Assembly: GCA_900759415.1 (NCBI GenBank)
Contig: CAAEVC010000034.1
Span: forward strand, 1 to 28,213
Direction of reading: 5' to 3'
Origin: an uncultured Dialister sp.
Lineage (GTDB): Bacteria > Bacillota > Negativicutes > Veillonellales > Dialisteraceae
DNA: 28,213 nt
Every line of letters begins with the position of its first letter. The first letter of the stretch is position 1. This document shows positions 1 to 8,325 of this stretch, piece after piece. The notes beneath the pieces were generated by a model. That model was given only the letters and a program-made list of their open reading frames with translations, was not told the origin of the DNA and searched no databases. The translations under genes and the position numbers were made by a program.

Positions 1-1
1 C

Positions 2-796
2 TATCAGGGGGACGTGGGCATCCGCATGTATCCGGTAGCACCGGGAAAACCGGATTCTCCTACGCCGGAAGGAAGAAGAACTGTAGTGGATATGGAAATC
101 AATCCTGAATGGATCGATCCCGATGATCCAAAGAACATCATCCCTTCCGGTCCGGACTGCCCCATCGGCTACCGGTGGATCGGGATAGGCGGCAACTATG
201 GCATCCATGGAACCAATAACCCGTACTCCATCGGCACCTATGCCTCCCATGGCTGTGTCCGCATGTATGAAAAAGATGTGGAAGACCTCTTTGCCCATAT
301 CGTAAAAGGCATTCCGGTAGACATCATTTACGAAAGAGTAGTGGTCCAGAAAGCACCAGACCACACAGTGGTTTACTACATCTATCCCGACGGATACCAT
401 AAAGAACCGCTGGACGTAACCAGAGTAAAGGCAAAACTTGCACCCTTTGGCGTGGCAGCTTACGTATCTGATGAAGACATCCAGAAAGCCATCGACGCTT
501 CCGATGGAAATCCCCACTATATTGTGAAAACCTATGACCTCTATGTGAATGGAAAGAAACTGGAAGCCCGGGCCTTTGGAAAAGACGGGAAAATCTACAT
601 TCCTATCATGCCAGTCGCAAGAGCTGCAGGCATCAGGGTCACCTGGTCTCCTAACTGGCAGATGATCTCCAGCGAATACGGAAAGGTACCGGCAGTCCTT
701 AAAAACCGTTCCCTTCTCATAGAAGAAAAAGATCTGGAAACCCTGCTCCATCTGAAAGGAAATCTGGATACTGACTATAACTATGTCATTGAATAA
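2..796 (+). CDS. L,D-transpeptidase (YkuD domain), 5' end outside window
   Basis: The reading frame is open from base 2, so this is the 3' part of a longer gene; the GTG at 14 is internal. The YkuD catalytic signature is present: GIHGTNN near base 200, then SHGCVRM around 244-264 with the nucleophilic Cys. The family makes 3-3 cross-links in peptidoglycan, or attaches proteins to it, in the cell envelope. After the catalytic domain about 170 residues follow, ending in a segment (YVNGKKLEARAF, YIPIMPVARAAGI) that resembles the copper-amine-oxidase-N/stalk-type beta domains common in Firmicute wall proteins. The signal peptide and N-terminus are not visible. A strong hairpin terminator lies 45 bases downstream. 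The family call is secure; the substrate is unknown. Confidence 0.9.
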   Translation, partial: YQGDVGIRMYPVAPGKPDSPTPEGRRTVVDMEINPEWIDPDDPKNIIPSGPDCPIGYRWIGIGGNYGIHGTNNPYSIGTYASHGCVRMYEKDVEDLFAHIVKGIPVDIIYERVVVQKAPDHTVVYYIYPDGYHKEPLDVTRVKAKLAPFGVAAYVSDEDIQKAIDASDGNPHYIVKTYDLYVNGKKLEARAFGKDGKIYIPIMPVARAAGIRVTWSPNWQMISSEYGKVPAVLKNRSLLIEEKDLETLLHLKGNLDTDYNYVIE

Positions 797-840
797 TAAT
801 GACAGCTATGAGCTAAGGGAAAAGTATAGTTATTAAAAGT

Positions 841-881
841 AAGAGACAGTTTTGAGCATTACACTCGGAACTGTCTCTTTT
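841..881 (+). terminator. Intrinsic terminator of the L,D-transpeptidase gene
   Basis: A perfect 11-bp stem (AAGAGACAGTT paired with AACTGTCTCTT) encloses a 17-base loop and runs into TTTT. It sits 45 bases after the stop codon of the upstream plus-strand gene. Confidence 0.85.
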
Positions 882-1151
882 GTTAATCAAACAAATGATA
901 CGGAACTGCCATATCCTGACTGCATAGGATCAAGATAGAACGATAGGATTCATGGAAGAATGTATCGATGAAATAAAATATTTAGTAAGAAAAGACAGAG
1001 TTGAGAAAAGGAAGTATCAAACGAACATTTGAGTCTTTCTGGTCACATTTTAAAGCAGAAGATGCCGTCACTACCGTTCTTCGTTTATGACAAAAGCTTT
1101 TAAAAGGACTTTTACGCTCTATCCCATACCCCGTCTATTATTTTTTACAAC
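882..1151. other. Non-coding or decayed stretch
   Basis: Together with the two flanking terminators this fills the gap between 797 and 1235. Only very short frames occur, for example a 26-codon ATG frame near 954 that ends at TGA. A second frame after it reads RTFESFWSHF-like residues before hitting stops. This could be the ghost of a small gene but I cannot identify it, and I see no RNA gene or repeat here. Confidence 0.4.
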
Positions 1152-1194
1152 AATAAAACTCCCCTGTGTCATTATTGACGCAGAGGAGTTTTTA
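1152..1194 (-). terminator. Terminator of the VOC/membrane-protein pair
   Basis: A 15-bp stem (AAACTCC at 1156 pairing with GGAGTTT ending at 1191) has one mismatch and one G-U pair. T-runs occur on both sides, so it could work in both directions. It lies about 45 bases after the stop of the minus-strand gene ending at 1236. Confidence 0.8.
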
Positions 1195-1235
1195 TTAATT
1201 TCTAAAAGGTAAAATGTATTTTCCATCTATCAATG

Positions 1236-1700
1236 CTACTTTTTCTTCATCCAATCGTCCCACTGATTAGGCAGGACAAGGCCGATGGCAGTTCCCACTG
1301 CAAGGATGGCGTATTTGATGCCAGAGGGCATGAAGAGGTCAGAGACCATGAACATGAGAATCATGATGATGGCAAGTTCCCTTCCTCTGGGATAGACCTG
1401 GAAACGCTGCAGCCAGGAGCTTCCTAAAATGACATTGGAAATGAGAGTCATCAGAAGCTCAATGGCACCGATGAGCCAGAGATTTTTCCGGGGGTCCAGA
1501 TGGAGCAGATAGACACCGGTCATGAGGCCGATGGATATGAGAACCGTGATGATAACCACTGGAAGCCTTCTGGCGAAAGTTTTCCTGTCAATCGGCTTTC
1601 TTATGTCAAAGGCGCTCTTCCTGTAAGTCAGAAAGAGAATGATAAGGGCAGAGAGTACATATTCTGCCATAAAAAACAGATCAGACTGATGAGGGTTCAA
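1236..1700 (-). CDS. Small multi-pass membrane protein of unknown function
   Basis: This encodes 154 residues. The chosen start is TTG at 1700-1698, supported by an AAAGGAG ribosome site six bases upstream; no better ATG exists before the first membrane segment. Four or five hydrophobic stretches are visible: residues about 11-25, 47-66, 74-93, 108-122 and 128-142. They are separated by short basic loops, and the C-terminus is WMKKK. It therefore looks like an inner-membrane protein with no extramembrane domain. I do not recognise the family. It follows the VOC gene by 15 bases and shares its promoter and terminator, so the two are probably co-expressed. Confidence 0.75.
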   Translation of the reverse strand: MNPHQSDLFFMAEYVLSALIILFLTYRKSAFDIRKPIDRKTFARRLPVVIITVLISIGLMTGVYLLHLDPRKNLWLIGAIELLMTLISNVILGSSWLQRFQVYPRGRELAIIMILMFMVSDLFMPSGIKYAILAVGTAIGLVLPNQWDDWMKKK

Positions 1701-1715
1701 AAGAATCTCCTTTCC

Positions 1716-2153
1716 TTATTCGTAGATCCAGTCTTCTTCCGTGGTTTCCCGGAAGAATGGCGTCTTCCTTCCTGCATAGGGGAAGTAAGCGATTTCTACA
1801 AGATTTTTGTCTGGATCTTCCAGATACACACTTTTCATCGGCCCCCTGATGCCGATGCGCTGAATCACCGGAGAGACCGGAGCGGCTCCTCTTTCCTTCA
1901 GTCTCTTTATTACTGTGTCGATAGGTTTATCGACGACAATGCGAAGATTGATTCTGTGGGAAACAGGGCAGGAAAGAGGAGAAAATGAAGTATCAGCAAG
2001 ATTCAGGATTTCAATTCTCAATGTATGAGAGAGAAAAACATATCTGCCTTCTTCCAGTGAAAGAGGCAGGTGAAGAATTTCTTTATAAAAATGGAGGCAT
2101 TCTTTTAAGTGCCTGGTAGGGAGCACCATGTGCTCAAAATTTAAAAGCTTCAT
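1716..2153 (-). CDS. VOC (glyoxalase/dioxygenase-fold) family protein
   Basis: This encodes 145 residues, the length of a single VOC protein with two beta-alpha-beta-beta-beta modules. The first module begins FEHMVLPTRHLKECLHFYKE, with His8 as the usual first metal ligand. The second module has HRINLRIVV and ends YLEDPDKNLVEIAYF, where the Glu in NLVEI is the usual last ligand. Members include glyoxalase I, fosfomycin-resistance enzymes and ring-cleaving dioxygenases; the sequence alone does not choose among them. The start is supported by AGGAG upstream (atgacaggagatattcatg). It is the first gene of a two-gene minus-strand operon with a near-consensus promoter at 2199-2227. Confidence 0.85.
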   Translation of the reverse strand: MKLLNFEHMVLPTRHLKECLHFYKEILHLPLSLEEGRYVFLSHTLRIEILNLADTSFSPLSCPVSHRINLRIVVDKPIDTVIKRLKERGAAPVSPVIQRIGIRGPMKSVYLEDPDKNLVEIAYFPYAGRKTPFFRETTEEDWIYE

Positions 2154-2198
2154 GAATATCTCCTGTCATAAGAGTAAAGGATATCCTTTCCAATCTTC

Positions 2199-2227
2199 AT
2201 TGTACAGAGTTCCCGCTGAAAGTGCAA
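2199..2227 (-). promoter_or_regulatory. Sigma-A-type promoter for the VOC gene
   Basis: On the minus strand, TTGCAC (2227-2222) and TACAAT (2204-2199) are separated by exactly 17 bp. Transcription would start near 2192, about 40 bases before the VOC start codon. Confidence 0.7.
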
Positions 2228-2277
2228 TTTGTAAAATCATAAAATCCCTGCGCCGGCTGTAAAGGGCTTACAGATTA

Positions 2278-2322
2278 AAAGGGTCCGTGAGAAAATGTGA
2301 TTACATTTTTTCACAGACCCCT
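2278..2322 (-). terminator. Terminator of tRNA-Gly
   Basis: An 18-bp hairpin (GGGTCCGTGAGAAAATGT against ACATTTTTTCACAGACCC, with two G-U pairs) starts 10 bases after the tRNA CCA end. On the minus strand it is followed by TTTTAATC. Confidence 0.8.
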
Positions 2323-2329
2323 TAGTTTG

Positions 2330-2403
2330 TGGAGCGGATGAAGGGAGTCGAACCCTCCTGTCCAGCTTGGGAAGCTGGCGTTCTACCGATGAACTACACC
2401 CGC
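2330..2403 (-). tRNA. tRNA-Gly (anticodon CCC)
   Basis: The minus strand reads GCGGGTG (acceptor), the D-arm GTTCATCGGTAGAAC, the anticodon arm CCAGC-TTCCCAA-GCTGG (anticodon CCC), the T-arm GGAGGGTTCGACTCCCTTC with the invariant GTTCGA, CATCCGC (acceptor, one G-U pair), then T and an encoded CCA. It decodes GGG glycine codons. It is flanked by a plausible promoter upstream and a strong terminator downstream, so it is probably a single-tRNA transcript. Confidence 0.95.
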
Positions 2404-2430
2404 ATGATAGATTTCGTACTTATAAATCAT

Positions 2431-2459
2431 ATCATACTTATTCTGAATTTTCCAGTCAC
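2431..2459 (-). promoter_or_regulatory. Probable promoter for tRNA-Gly
   Basis: The minus strand shows GTGACT (2459-2454) and TATGAT (2436-2431) with a 17-bp spacer. The -10 box lies 27 bases before the mature tRNA 5' end. The -35 box matches only four of six consensus bases. Confidence 0.45.
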
Positions 2460-2487
2460 ATATTTGGGAAGGACTTTGCCTCTTTCC

Positions 2488-2516
2488 TTTACAATCCTCC
2501 TCTTTTTCAGTATGAT
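2488..2516 (+). promoter_or_regulatory. Promoter for tatD-rlmD
   Basis: TTTACA (2488-2493) and TATGAT (2511-2516) have a 17-bp spacer; each box matches five of six consensus bases. The predicted start near 2523 gives a leader of about 34 bases before tatD. Confidence 0.65.
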
Positions 2517-2556
2517 GAATGCAAAATACATAAATATATAGAAAGTAAGGACAGCT

Positions 2557-3336
2557 ATGGACATTAAATATTATGATATCGGACTCAATCTTTTCACCCG
2601 TTCTTTCCCTCACCCGGAAGACATCATCGAAGGGGCGGAAGAAGCGGGGGTGAAATGCATACTCACCGGCTCTGAACGGTATGACAATGAGAAGGTCAAT
2701 GATTTCGTAAAGACCCATGACCTTTACGGCACTGCCGGCATTCATCCTCACAGCACCGATGATGCAAAGGAAGAAGATATAGACCGCATCCGGGAAATCA
2801 TTACCACCAATCCGCGGATTGTGGCAGTGGGAGAGACCGGGCTTGACTATGACCACATGTATGCAAAGAAAGAAAATCAGCTCTATTTCTTCAAGAAGCT
2901 GATCGACCTGGCAGAAGAACTGAAGAAGCCCATGTTCCTTCATGAAAGAGATGCGGCTGATGATTTCATCGCCTGCTTTGAAGGCCATGAAGAACTCTGC
3001 CGCCGCTCGGTGGTCCACTGCTATACTGGAAATAAGGAAACTCTCCAGAAACTGCTGGATATGGGATTCTACATCGGTATCACCGGCTGGATCTGCGACG
3101 AAAGAAGAGGGGATGAACTCCGGGATGCCGTTTCCATCCTCCCTCTAGACAGAGTGATGGTAGAGACCGACGCGCCTTACCTCACGCCGAGAGGATTCCA
3201 TCTCCCAAGGACCAATGTGCCCCAGAATATTACCTACGTCGTAGAAACACTGGCATCCTGCATGCATGTGAGAGGAGAAGAACTCCGCCTCCATGCCCTT
3301 GAAAATACAGAAAAATTCTTTGGTATCAGAAGATAA
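2557..3336 (+). CDS. tatD: TatD family metal-dependent deoxyribonuclease
   Basis: This encodes 259 residues, the normal size for the TatD TIM-barrel hydrolase. The N-terminus is DIGLNL, as in E. coli TatD itself, rather than the D-x-H-x-H opening of YcfH/YjjV relatives. Other family signatures are GTAGIHPH, VGETGLDYD, PMFLHERDA, VVHCYTG, GITGWICDERRG and VETDAPYLTPRG. These supply the metal-binding His, Glu and Asp residues. The family has 3'-5' exonuclease/DNase activity linked to DNA repair and turnover in the cytoplasm. The start is backed by AAGGA about seven bases upstream. The next gene begins 52 bases later on the same strand, so the two may form an operon. Confidence 0.93.
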   Translation: MDIKYYDIGLNLFTRSFPHPEDIIEGAEEAGVKCILTGSERYDNEKVNDFVKTHDLYGTAGIHPHSTDDAKEEDIDRIREIITTNPRIVAVGETGLDYDHMYAKKENQLYFFKKLIDLAEELKKPMFLHERDAADDFIACFEGHEELCRRSVVHCYTGNKETLQKLLDMGFYIGITGWICDERRGDELRDAVSILPLDRVMVETDAPYLTPRGFHLPRTNVPQNITYVVETLASCMHVRGEELRLHALENTEKFFGIRR

Positions 3337-3388
3337 TTCCTCTTAAGAAAGGAAGGCAGGGAGAATTCTTATAAAATTTCCCGTAATT

Positions 3389-4762
3389 ATGAAAATAAAC
3401 GCACCAGTTACATTACATGAAACATATGAAATTTCCGTCAGAGATCTGGGAATCCATGGAGAAGGTATCGGGAGGGTGAATGATTTCACCGTCTTCATTC
3501 CCGGCGCCCTTCCTGGTGAAGTGGTGAAGGCATCCATCACAGTGGTGAAGAAATCTTACGCCATAGGGAAGCTGATTTCCATTGAAAAACCATCAGAAGA
3601 CAGGGTAGTGCCTTCTTGTCCCGTCTTTGAAACCTGCGGCGGATGCCAGATTTCCCATCTCTCCTATGAAGGGCAGCTGAAAGTCAAAGAAAGAAGAGTA
3701 AGGGACGTGATGGTCCGCATCGGCGGCGTCAGTGAAGAGCTGGTCCATCCCATCATGGGGGCTGAGCATCCCTTCTATTACAGAAATAAAATGGCCATTC
3801 CTGTTTCTCAGGTCACCAGCGGCCCTATCCTTGGCTACTACCGGCAGGGGACTCACCAGATCGTCCCCATCGACGGCTGCCTCATCCAGGAAGAAGTGAA
3901 CAACCGGGTGCTCCGCTTTGCCAATGGATTCATGGTGAGGAACAATCTTACCGGATATAACGAAAAATCAGGGAAGGGCTCTATCCGTCACATTATGGCA
4001 AGAGCAGGAGACTATGGAGAAGTGATGGTAGTCATCGTTACTGCCACAAAGGAACTTCCGCTGAAAGACCTCTGGGTGAGAGATATCCAGAAGCTCCTTC
4101 CGGAAGTGGTTTCCATCTACCACAATGTGCAGGACAGAAAGGGCAATGCCATCCTTGGACGGGAAATCCATCATCTCTGGGGGAAGAAGACACTCACTGC
4201 CTCTCTCTGCGGCATTTCCTTTGAAGTATCCCCTTTCTCCTTCTTCCAGGTCCATAAGGAACAGGCGGAAATTCTTTACAATAAAGCACTGGAATACGCA
4301 GCCCTCACAGGAGGCGAAACGGTGATTGACGCATACTGCGGCACCGGTACCATTTCCCTCTGCCTTGCAAAAAAAGCAAAGCGGGTCATCGGCATTGAAA
4401 TCGTAAAGGAAGCTATTGAAGATGCAAAGAAAAATGCAGCCTTCAATCATATCGATCATGTGGAATTCCATGCAGCTGATGCAGGGAAGTTGATGCCTCA
4501 TCTGTACGAAAAGGGAGAAAGACCGGAGGTCATCGTCATGGACCCTGTCCGGGCTGGTTGCAGCGAAGATGTTCTCAAGGCCGCTGCCGGTATGAATCCG
4601 AAACGCATCGTCTACGTATCCTGCAATCCTGCTACCTTTGCAAGGGACGCAAAGATTCTGGAATCTCTGGGCTATAAAGTGAAAGAAGTCCAGCCGGTAG
4701 ACATGTTCCCTCAGACCATGCATGTGGAGACTGTAGCCTTGATGTCAAAGGTGGAAAAATAA
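3389..4762 (+). CDS. rlmD: 23S rRNA (uracil-C5)-methyltransferase, RlmD/RlmCD type
   Basis: This encodes 457 residues. The N-terminal TRAM RNA-binding domain (about 10-70) is followed by an iron-sulphur cluster motif C77-x5-C83-x2-C86, with the fourth Cys at 164. Next comes the SAM-dependent methyltransferase domain, with DAYCGTG at 314-320 and VMDPVRAGC. The catalytic Cys is at 412 in VSCNPATFARD. This order is diagnostic for the RlmD/RlmC/TrmA family that methylates uridine C5. Single-copy Firmicute enzymes often modify both 23S U747 and U1939, so the exact target is inferred. The ATG at 3389 has only a weak ribosome site: AGGGAGA lies about 25 bases upstream. The true start may therefore differ slightly. 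The defence island starts immediately downstream. Confidence 0.92.
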   Translation: MKINAPVTLHETYEISVRDLGIHGEGIGRVNDFTVFIPGALPGEVVKASITVVKKSYAIGKLISIEKPSEDRVVPSCPVFETCGGCQISHLSYEGQLKVKERRVRDVMVRIGGVSEELVHPIMGAEHPFYYRNKMAIPVSQVTSGPILGYYRQGTHQIVPIDGCLIQEEVNNRVLRFANGFMVRNNLTGYNEKSGKGSIRHIMARAGDYGEVMVVIVTATKELPLKDLWVRDIQKLLPEVVSIYHNVQDRKGNAILGREIHHLWGKKTLTASLCGISFEVSPFSFFQVHKEQAEILYNKALEYAALTGGETVIDAYCGTGTISLCLAKKAKRVIGIEIVKEAIEDAKKNAAFNHIDHVEFHAADAGKLMPHLYEKGERPEVIVMDPVRAGCSEDVLKAAAGMNPKRIVYVSCNPATFARDAKILESLGYKVKEVQPVDMFPQTMHVETVALMSKVEK

Positions 4763-5080
4763 GGTAGAAACCGCGTAAATACTGGATTTTCGGGGATGGA
4801 ACATCAACATGGTGAAAACGTAAAAATCAATTCGGTCGTGTATGCGGAAGTGCCGCAGGTGCCATGCTCTCCTATATCCGGCATACAGAGTCTTTTAATG
4901 AAGGGCTGTACTTTGTCGATGAAAGCATCGACTGCGACCAGTACCGGGATGTGTTCCACACGATTTTCGTGGTGATGGATCAGGAACAGCATTACAAGAG
5001 AATGATGGAAGAAGTTGGATAAGGTTGTCCACGCCACTTGGCCCACGGAATAGATTACATATGGAAGGCGAGAAATCTTA
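4763..5080 (+). pseudogene. Gap with an unrecognised gene remnant (frame 4816-5022)
   Basis: Between rlmD and the defence operon an open frame of 68 codons runs from just after a TGA at 4813 to TAA at 5020-5022. Its first ATG is at 4864, and the ATG frame reads MLSYIRHTESFNEGLYFVDE and onward to QEQHYKRMMEEVG. The composition looks protein-like (charged and aromatic, well-used codons), but there is no ribosome site before the ATG and the N-terminus appears lost. I read it as the tail of a deleted gene and cannot name the family. The last 58 bases before the helicase start contain no convincing -35/-10 pair. Confidence 0.4.
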
Positions 5081-8000
5081 ATGAAGGTATTTGATAATGT
5101 CACGAACATCGTTCGAGACGACATGGAAAAAACGATAAAGCGGAATAGCAAGGTTTCTGTGGCAGCGGCTTGCTTTTCTATGTATGCCTATAGTGAATTG
5201 AAGAAGCGGCTTGAAAGCATTGATGAGTTCCGCTTCATCTTCACATCACCGACCTTTGTAACAGAGAAAGCGAAAAAGCAAAAGCGCGAGTTTTACATTC
5301 CTCGGCTCACTCGTGAGCGGAGTCTTTACGGCACGGAATTTGAAATTAAGCTGCGTAATGAAATGACGCAGAAGGCAATCGCGAAAGAGTGCGCCGACTG
5401 GATCAGGAGAAAGGCCACCTTTAAATCAAATACAACCGGCGAGAACATGGCGGGATTCATGGTTACCGACTCCGGAACTGAAAAAACAGCTTACATGCCT
5501 TTGAACGGATTCACGACGGTAGATATTGGATGCGAACGCGGCAACAATAGCTACAATATGGTGAACAGCCTCGAGACTCCATTCGCGGTGCAGTACTTGC
5601 AGGTCTTCGAGTCTCTTTGGCACGATAAAGAAAAGCTGCAGGACGTCACTGATGTTGTTCTGGAAAACATTACGACTGCTTATAACGAGAATTCTCCTGA
5701 ATTGATTTATTTCATCACGCTCTACAACGTGTTCAGTGAGTTTCTGGAGGATGTATCGGAGGATGTACTGCCTAACGAAGCGACAGGTTTTAAGAACAGC
5801 AAAATCTGGAATATGCTCTACGACTTCCAGAAAGACGCAGCGCTTGCCATTATTAATAAACTCGAAAAGTACAACGGCTGCATTCTGGCCGACAGTGTCG
5901 GTCTTGGTAAAACTTTCGCGGCTCTCGCTGTCATTAAGTACTATGAAAACAGAAATAAATCTGTCCTTGTACTTTGTCCGAAGAAGCTGGCAGAAAACTG
6001 GAACACATATAAAGATAACTACGTCAACAATCCCATCGCTGCAGACAGACTCCGCTACGATGTTCTTTTCCATACCGATCTTTCGCGCGATCATGGTATA
6101 TCAAACGGGCTTGATCTCGAGCGGATCAACTGGGGAAACTATGATCTTGTAGTTATTGACGAGTCACATAACTTCCGAAACGGCGGAGAACTTTCCGGCG
6201 AGGATCAGAAGGAAAACCGCTATCTAAAACTTCTGAATAAAGTTGTGCGCGCTGGAGTGAAGACGAAAGTACTCATGCTGTCAGCAACTCCAGTCAATAA
6301 CCGGTTTAACGACCTCAAGAATCAACTTGCTCTCGCATATGAAGGAACGCCGGAGCTGATGGATGAGAAGCTGAATACATCAAAGTCGATCGACGAGATA
6401 TTCCGCCAGGCTCAAACCGCATTCAACGCTTGGAGCAAGCTCCCAGCTGAGGAACGGACAACGGATAACCTGCTGCGCCGACTGGACTTTGATTTCTTTG
6501 AAGTGCTAGACTCCGTAACTATTGCACGGTCACGAAAACATATCGAGAAATACTACAACACAGAGAAGATCGGCAAGTTCCCGGAACGGCGCAAGCCAAT
6601 CTCACTTAGGCCGAGACTGACGGATCTTCCGAGCGCCATCAATTACAACGAAATATATGAACAGCTCTCTCAGCTTCAGCTGGAGATTTACACGCCTTCT
6701 GCCTATATCTTCCCGAGCAAGATGCAGAAATATATTGATCTGACACACTACAAGGGAAACAATCTGACGCAGTTCGGACGGGAAGAAGGTATCCGCAGGT
6801 TGATGAGCGTCAATCTTCTTAAGCGGCTGGAAAGCTCGGTCTCATCCTTCCGGCTTACACTGGAACGCATCCGCAACCTCATTATGGAGACAATCGAAGG
6901 AATCACTCAGTACGAGAAATACGGAGAAGCCGACATCGACATGTATGAATCTGATTCCGACGACTTCGACATGGAGGACCAGAACACCGACTACTTCACT
7001 GTCGGACGTAAAGTGAAGATTGACCTTGCTGATATGGATTACAAGAGCTGGAAGGACGTGCTGCAAAAGGATGCGGATACGCTCGAACTTCTGATTCTCA
7101 TGATTGCGGATATTACGCCGGAACATGACACGAAGCTGCAGGAGCTCTACAAGCTCATCTCACAGAAGATCGAGAATCCGATCAACCCTGGCAATAAGAA
7201 GGTGCTGATTTTCACAGCATTCTCTGATACAGCGGAGTATCTGTACGACAATGTCAGCCGGTATGTTATGGAAAAGTACAGCCTGAATACCGGCATGATC
7301 AGCGGAACAGTTGATGGGAAGACGACTCTGAAGAATTTCAAAGCTACGTTTAACAACATTCTGACCTGCTTCTCGCCGGTTTCCAAGGACCGAGACATCC
7401 TTATGCCGGGGAGCAAGAAGGACATCGACATCCTGATCGCGACCGACTGCATCTCCGAAGGCCAGAACTTGCAGGACTGTGACTACTGCGTCAACTACGA
7501 CATTCACTGGAATCCAGTTCGTATTATCCAGCGGTTTGGACGTATCGACCGTATCGGCAGCAGGAACAAGCAGATCCAGCTCGTGAACTTCTGGCCGGAT
7601 CTGACGCTTGACGAGTACATTAATCTGAAAGCCCGTGTGGAAACAAGGATGAAAATATCCGTTCTGACTTCTACTGGTGACGACAATCCTATCAGCCCGG
7701 AAGAAAAAGGAGACCTGGAATATCGCCGCGAGCAGCTTAATAAGCTGCAGACCGAAGTGGTGGATCTGGAAGACATGTCAGGCGGGATATCCATCATGGA
7801 TCTCGGTCTTAATGAATTCAGACTTGATCTTCTCGAGTACATCAAAACGCACCCGGATCTCGATCACATGCCATTCGGTCTGCATTCCGTGGTGAAGAAG
7901 ACAGAAGACCTGCCAGAAGGAGTGCTTTTCGTACTGAAGAATCGCAACAACGGTGTGAACATTGACAGTCTGAATCGCATTCACCCGTTCTACATGGTCT

Positions 8001-8314
8001 ATATCAGTCTGGAAGGTGAAATCGTCTGCGACTATCTGAATCCGAAGAAACTGCTTGATGATATGAGGCTTCTGTGCCGTGGAAAAAGCGAGCCGATTAC
8101 GGAAGTCTACGACCGTTTTAATAAAGAAACTGATGATGGCAGGAACATGAGTGAAATGTCAGCGCTGCTGTCCGATGCCATCAACTCAATCATAGATACC
8201 AAGGAGGAAAGCGACATCGACAGCCTCTTCAAGGCAGGCGGCACATCCGCTCTGCTTTCGGAAGTGAAAGGTATCGACGACTTCGAGCTGGTGACCTTCC
8301 TCGTGGTAATGTAA
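5081..8314 (+). CDS. SNF2-type DEAD/DEAH-box helicase of a defence operon
   Basis: This encodes 1077 residues. An N-terminal segment (about 25-235) resembles the degenerate phospholipase-D-like domain that precedes many such helicases (FSMYAYSELKKRLESIDEFR), but I see no HKD catalytic motif. The superfamily 2 core follows: the Q-like LYDFQKDAA, Walker A ADSVGLGKT (about 269), DESH box VVIDESHNFRN (about 360), SATPVNNR (about 400), IATDCISEGQNLQ, and motif VI QRFGRIDRIGS (about 817-827). Spacing and motif style match SNF2/RapA-like ATP-dependent DNA translocases. It is the first of five co-directional genes, and the DUF4391 gene starts 11 bases after its stop. Its role is inferred from context: it may move along or remodel DNA for the type III restriction enzyme, or act as a separate anti-phage effector. 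The start has GGAAGG 12 bases upstream, slightly far. Confidence 0.9.
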   Translation: MKVFDNVTNIVRDDMEKTIKRNSKVSVAAACFSMYAYSELKKRLESIDEFRFIFTSPTFVTEKAKKQKREFYIPRLTRERSLYGTEFEIKLRNEMTQKAIAKECADWIRRKATFKSNTTGENMAGFMVTDSGTEKTAYMPLNGFTTVDIGCERGNNSYNMVNSLETPFAVQYLQVFESLWHDKEKLQDVTDVVLENITTAYNENSPELIYFITLYNVFSEFLEDVSEDVLPNEATGFKNSKIWNMLYDFQKDAALAIINKLEKYNGCILADSVGLGKTFAALAVIKYYENRNKSVLVLCPKKLAENWNTYKDNYVNNPIAADRLRYDVLFHTDLSRDHGISNGLDLERINWGNYDLVVIDESHNFRNGGELSGEDQKENRYLKLLNKVVRAGVKTKVLMLSATPVNNRFNDLKNQLALAYEGTPELMDEKLNTSKSIDEIFRQAQTAFNAWSKLPAEERTTDNLLRRLDFDFFEVLDSVTIARSRKHIEKYYNTEKIGKFPERRKPISLRPRLTDLPSAINYNEIYEQLSQLQLEIYTPSAYIFPSKMQKYIDLTHYKGNNLTQFGREEGIRRLMSVNLLKRLESSVSSFRLTLERIRNLIMETIEGITQYEKYGEADIDMYESDSDDFDMEDQNTDYFTVGRKVKIDLADMDYKSWKDVLQKDADTLELLILMIADITPEHDTKLQELYKLISQKIENPINPGNKKVLIFTAFSDTAEYLYDNVSRYVMEKYSLNTGMISGTVDGKTTLKNFKATFNNILTCFSPVSKDRDILMPGSKKDIDILIATDCISEGQNLQDCDYCVNYDIHWNPVRIIQRFGRIDRIGSRNKQIQLVNFWPDLTLDEYINLKARVETRMKISVLTSTGDDNPISPEEKGDLEYRREQLNKLQTEVVDLEDMSGGISIMDLGLNEFRLDLLEYIKTHPDLDHMPFGLHSVVKKTEDLPEGVLFVLKNRNNGVNIDSLNRIHPFYMVYISLEGEIVCDYLNPKKLLDDMRLLCRGKSEPITEVYDRFNKETDDGRNMSEMSALLSDAINSIIDTKEESDIDSLFKAGGTSALLSEVKGIDDFELVTFLVVM

Positions 8315-8325
8315 AGGATGAGACT

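Noticed and set aside
2383..3018. 211-codon minus-strand frame across tRNA-Gly and tatD
   Set aside because: It runs through the tRNA gene and the tatD coding region; composition is rich in Cys, Ile and His without any motif.
3968..4723. 251-codon minus-strand frame opposite rlmD
   Set aside because: Antisense shadow of a well-identified gene, with no ribosome site.
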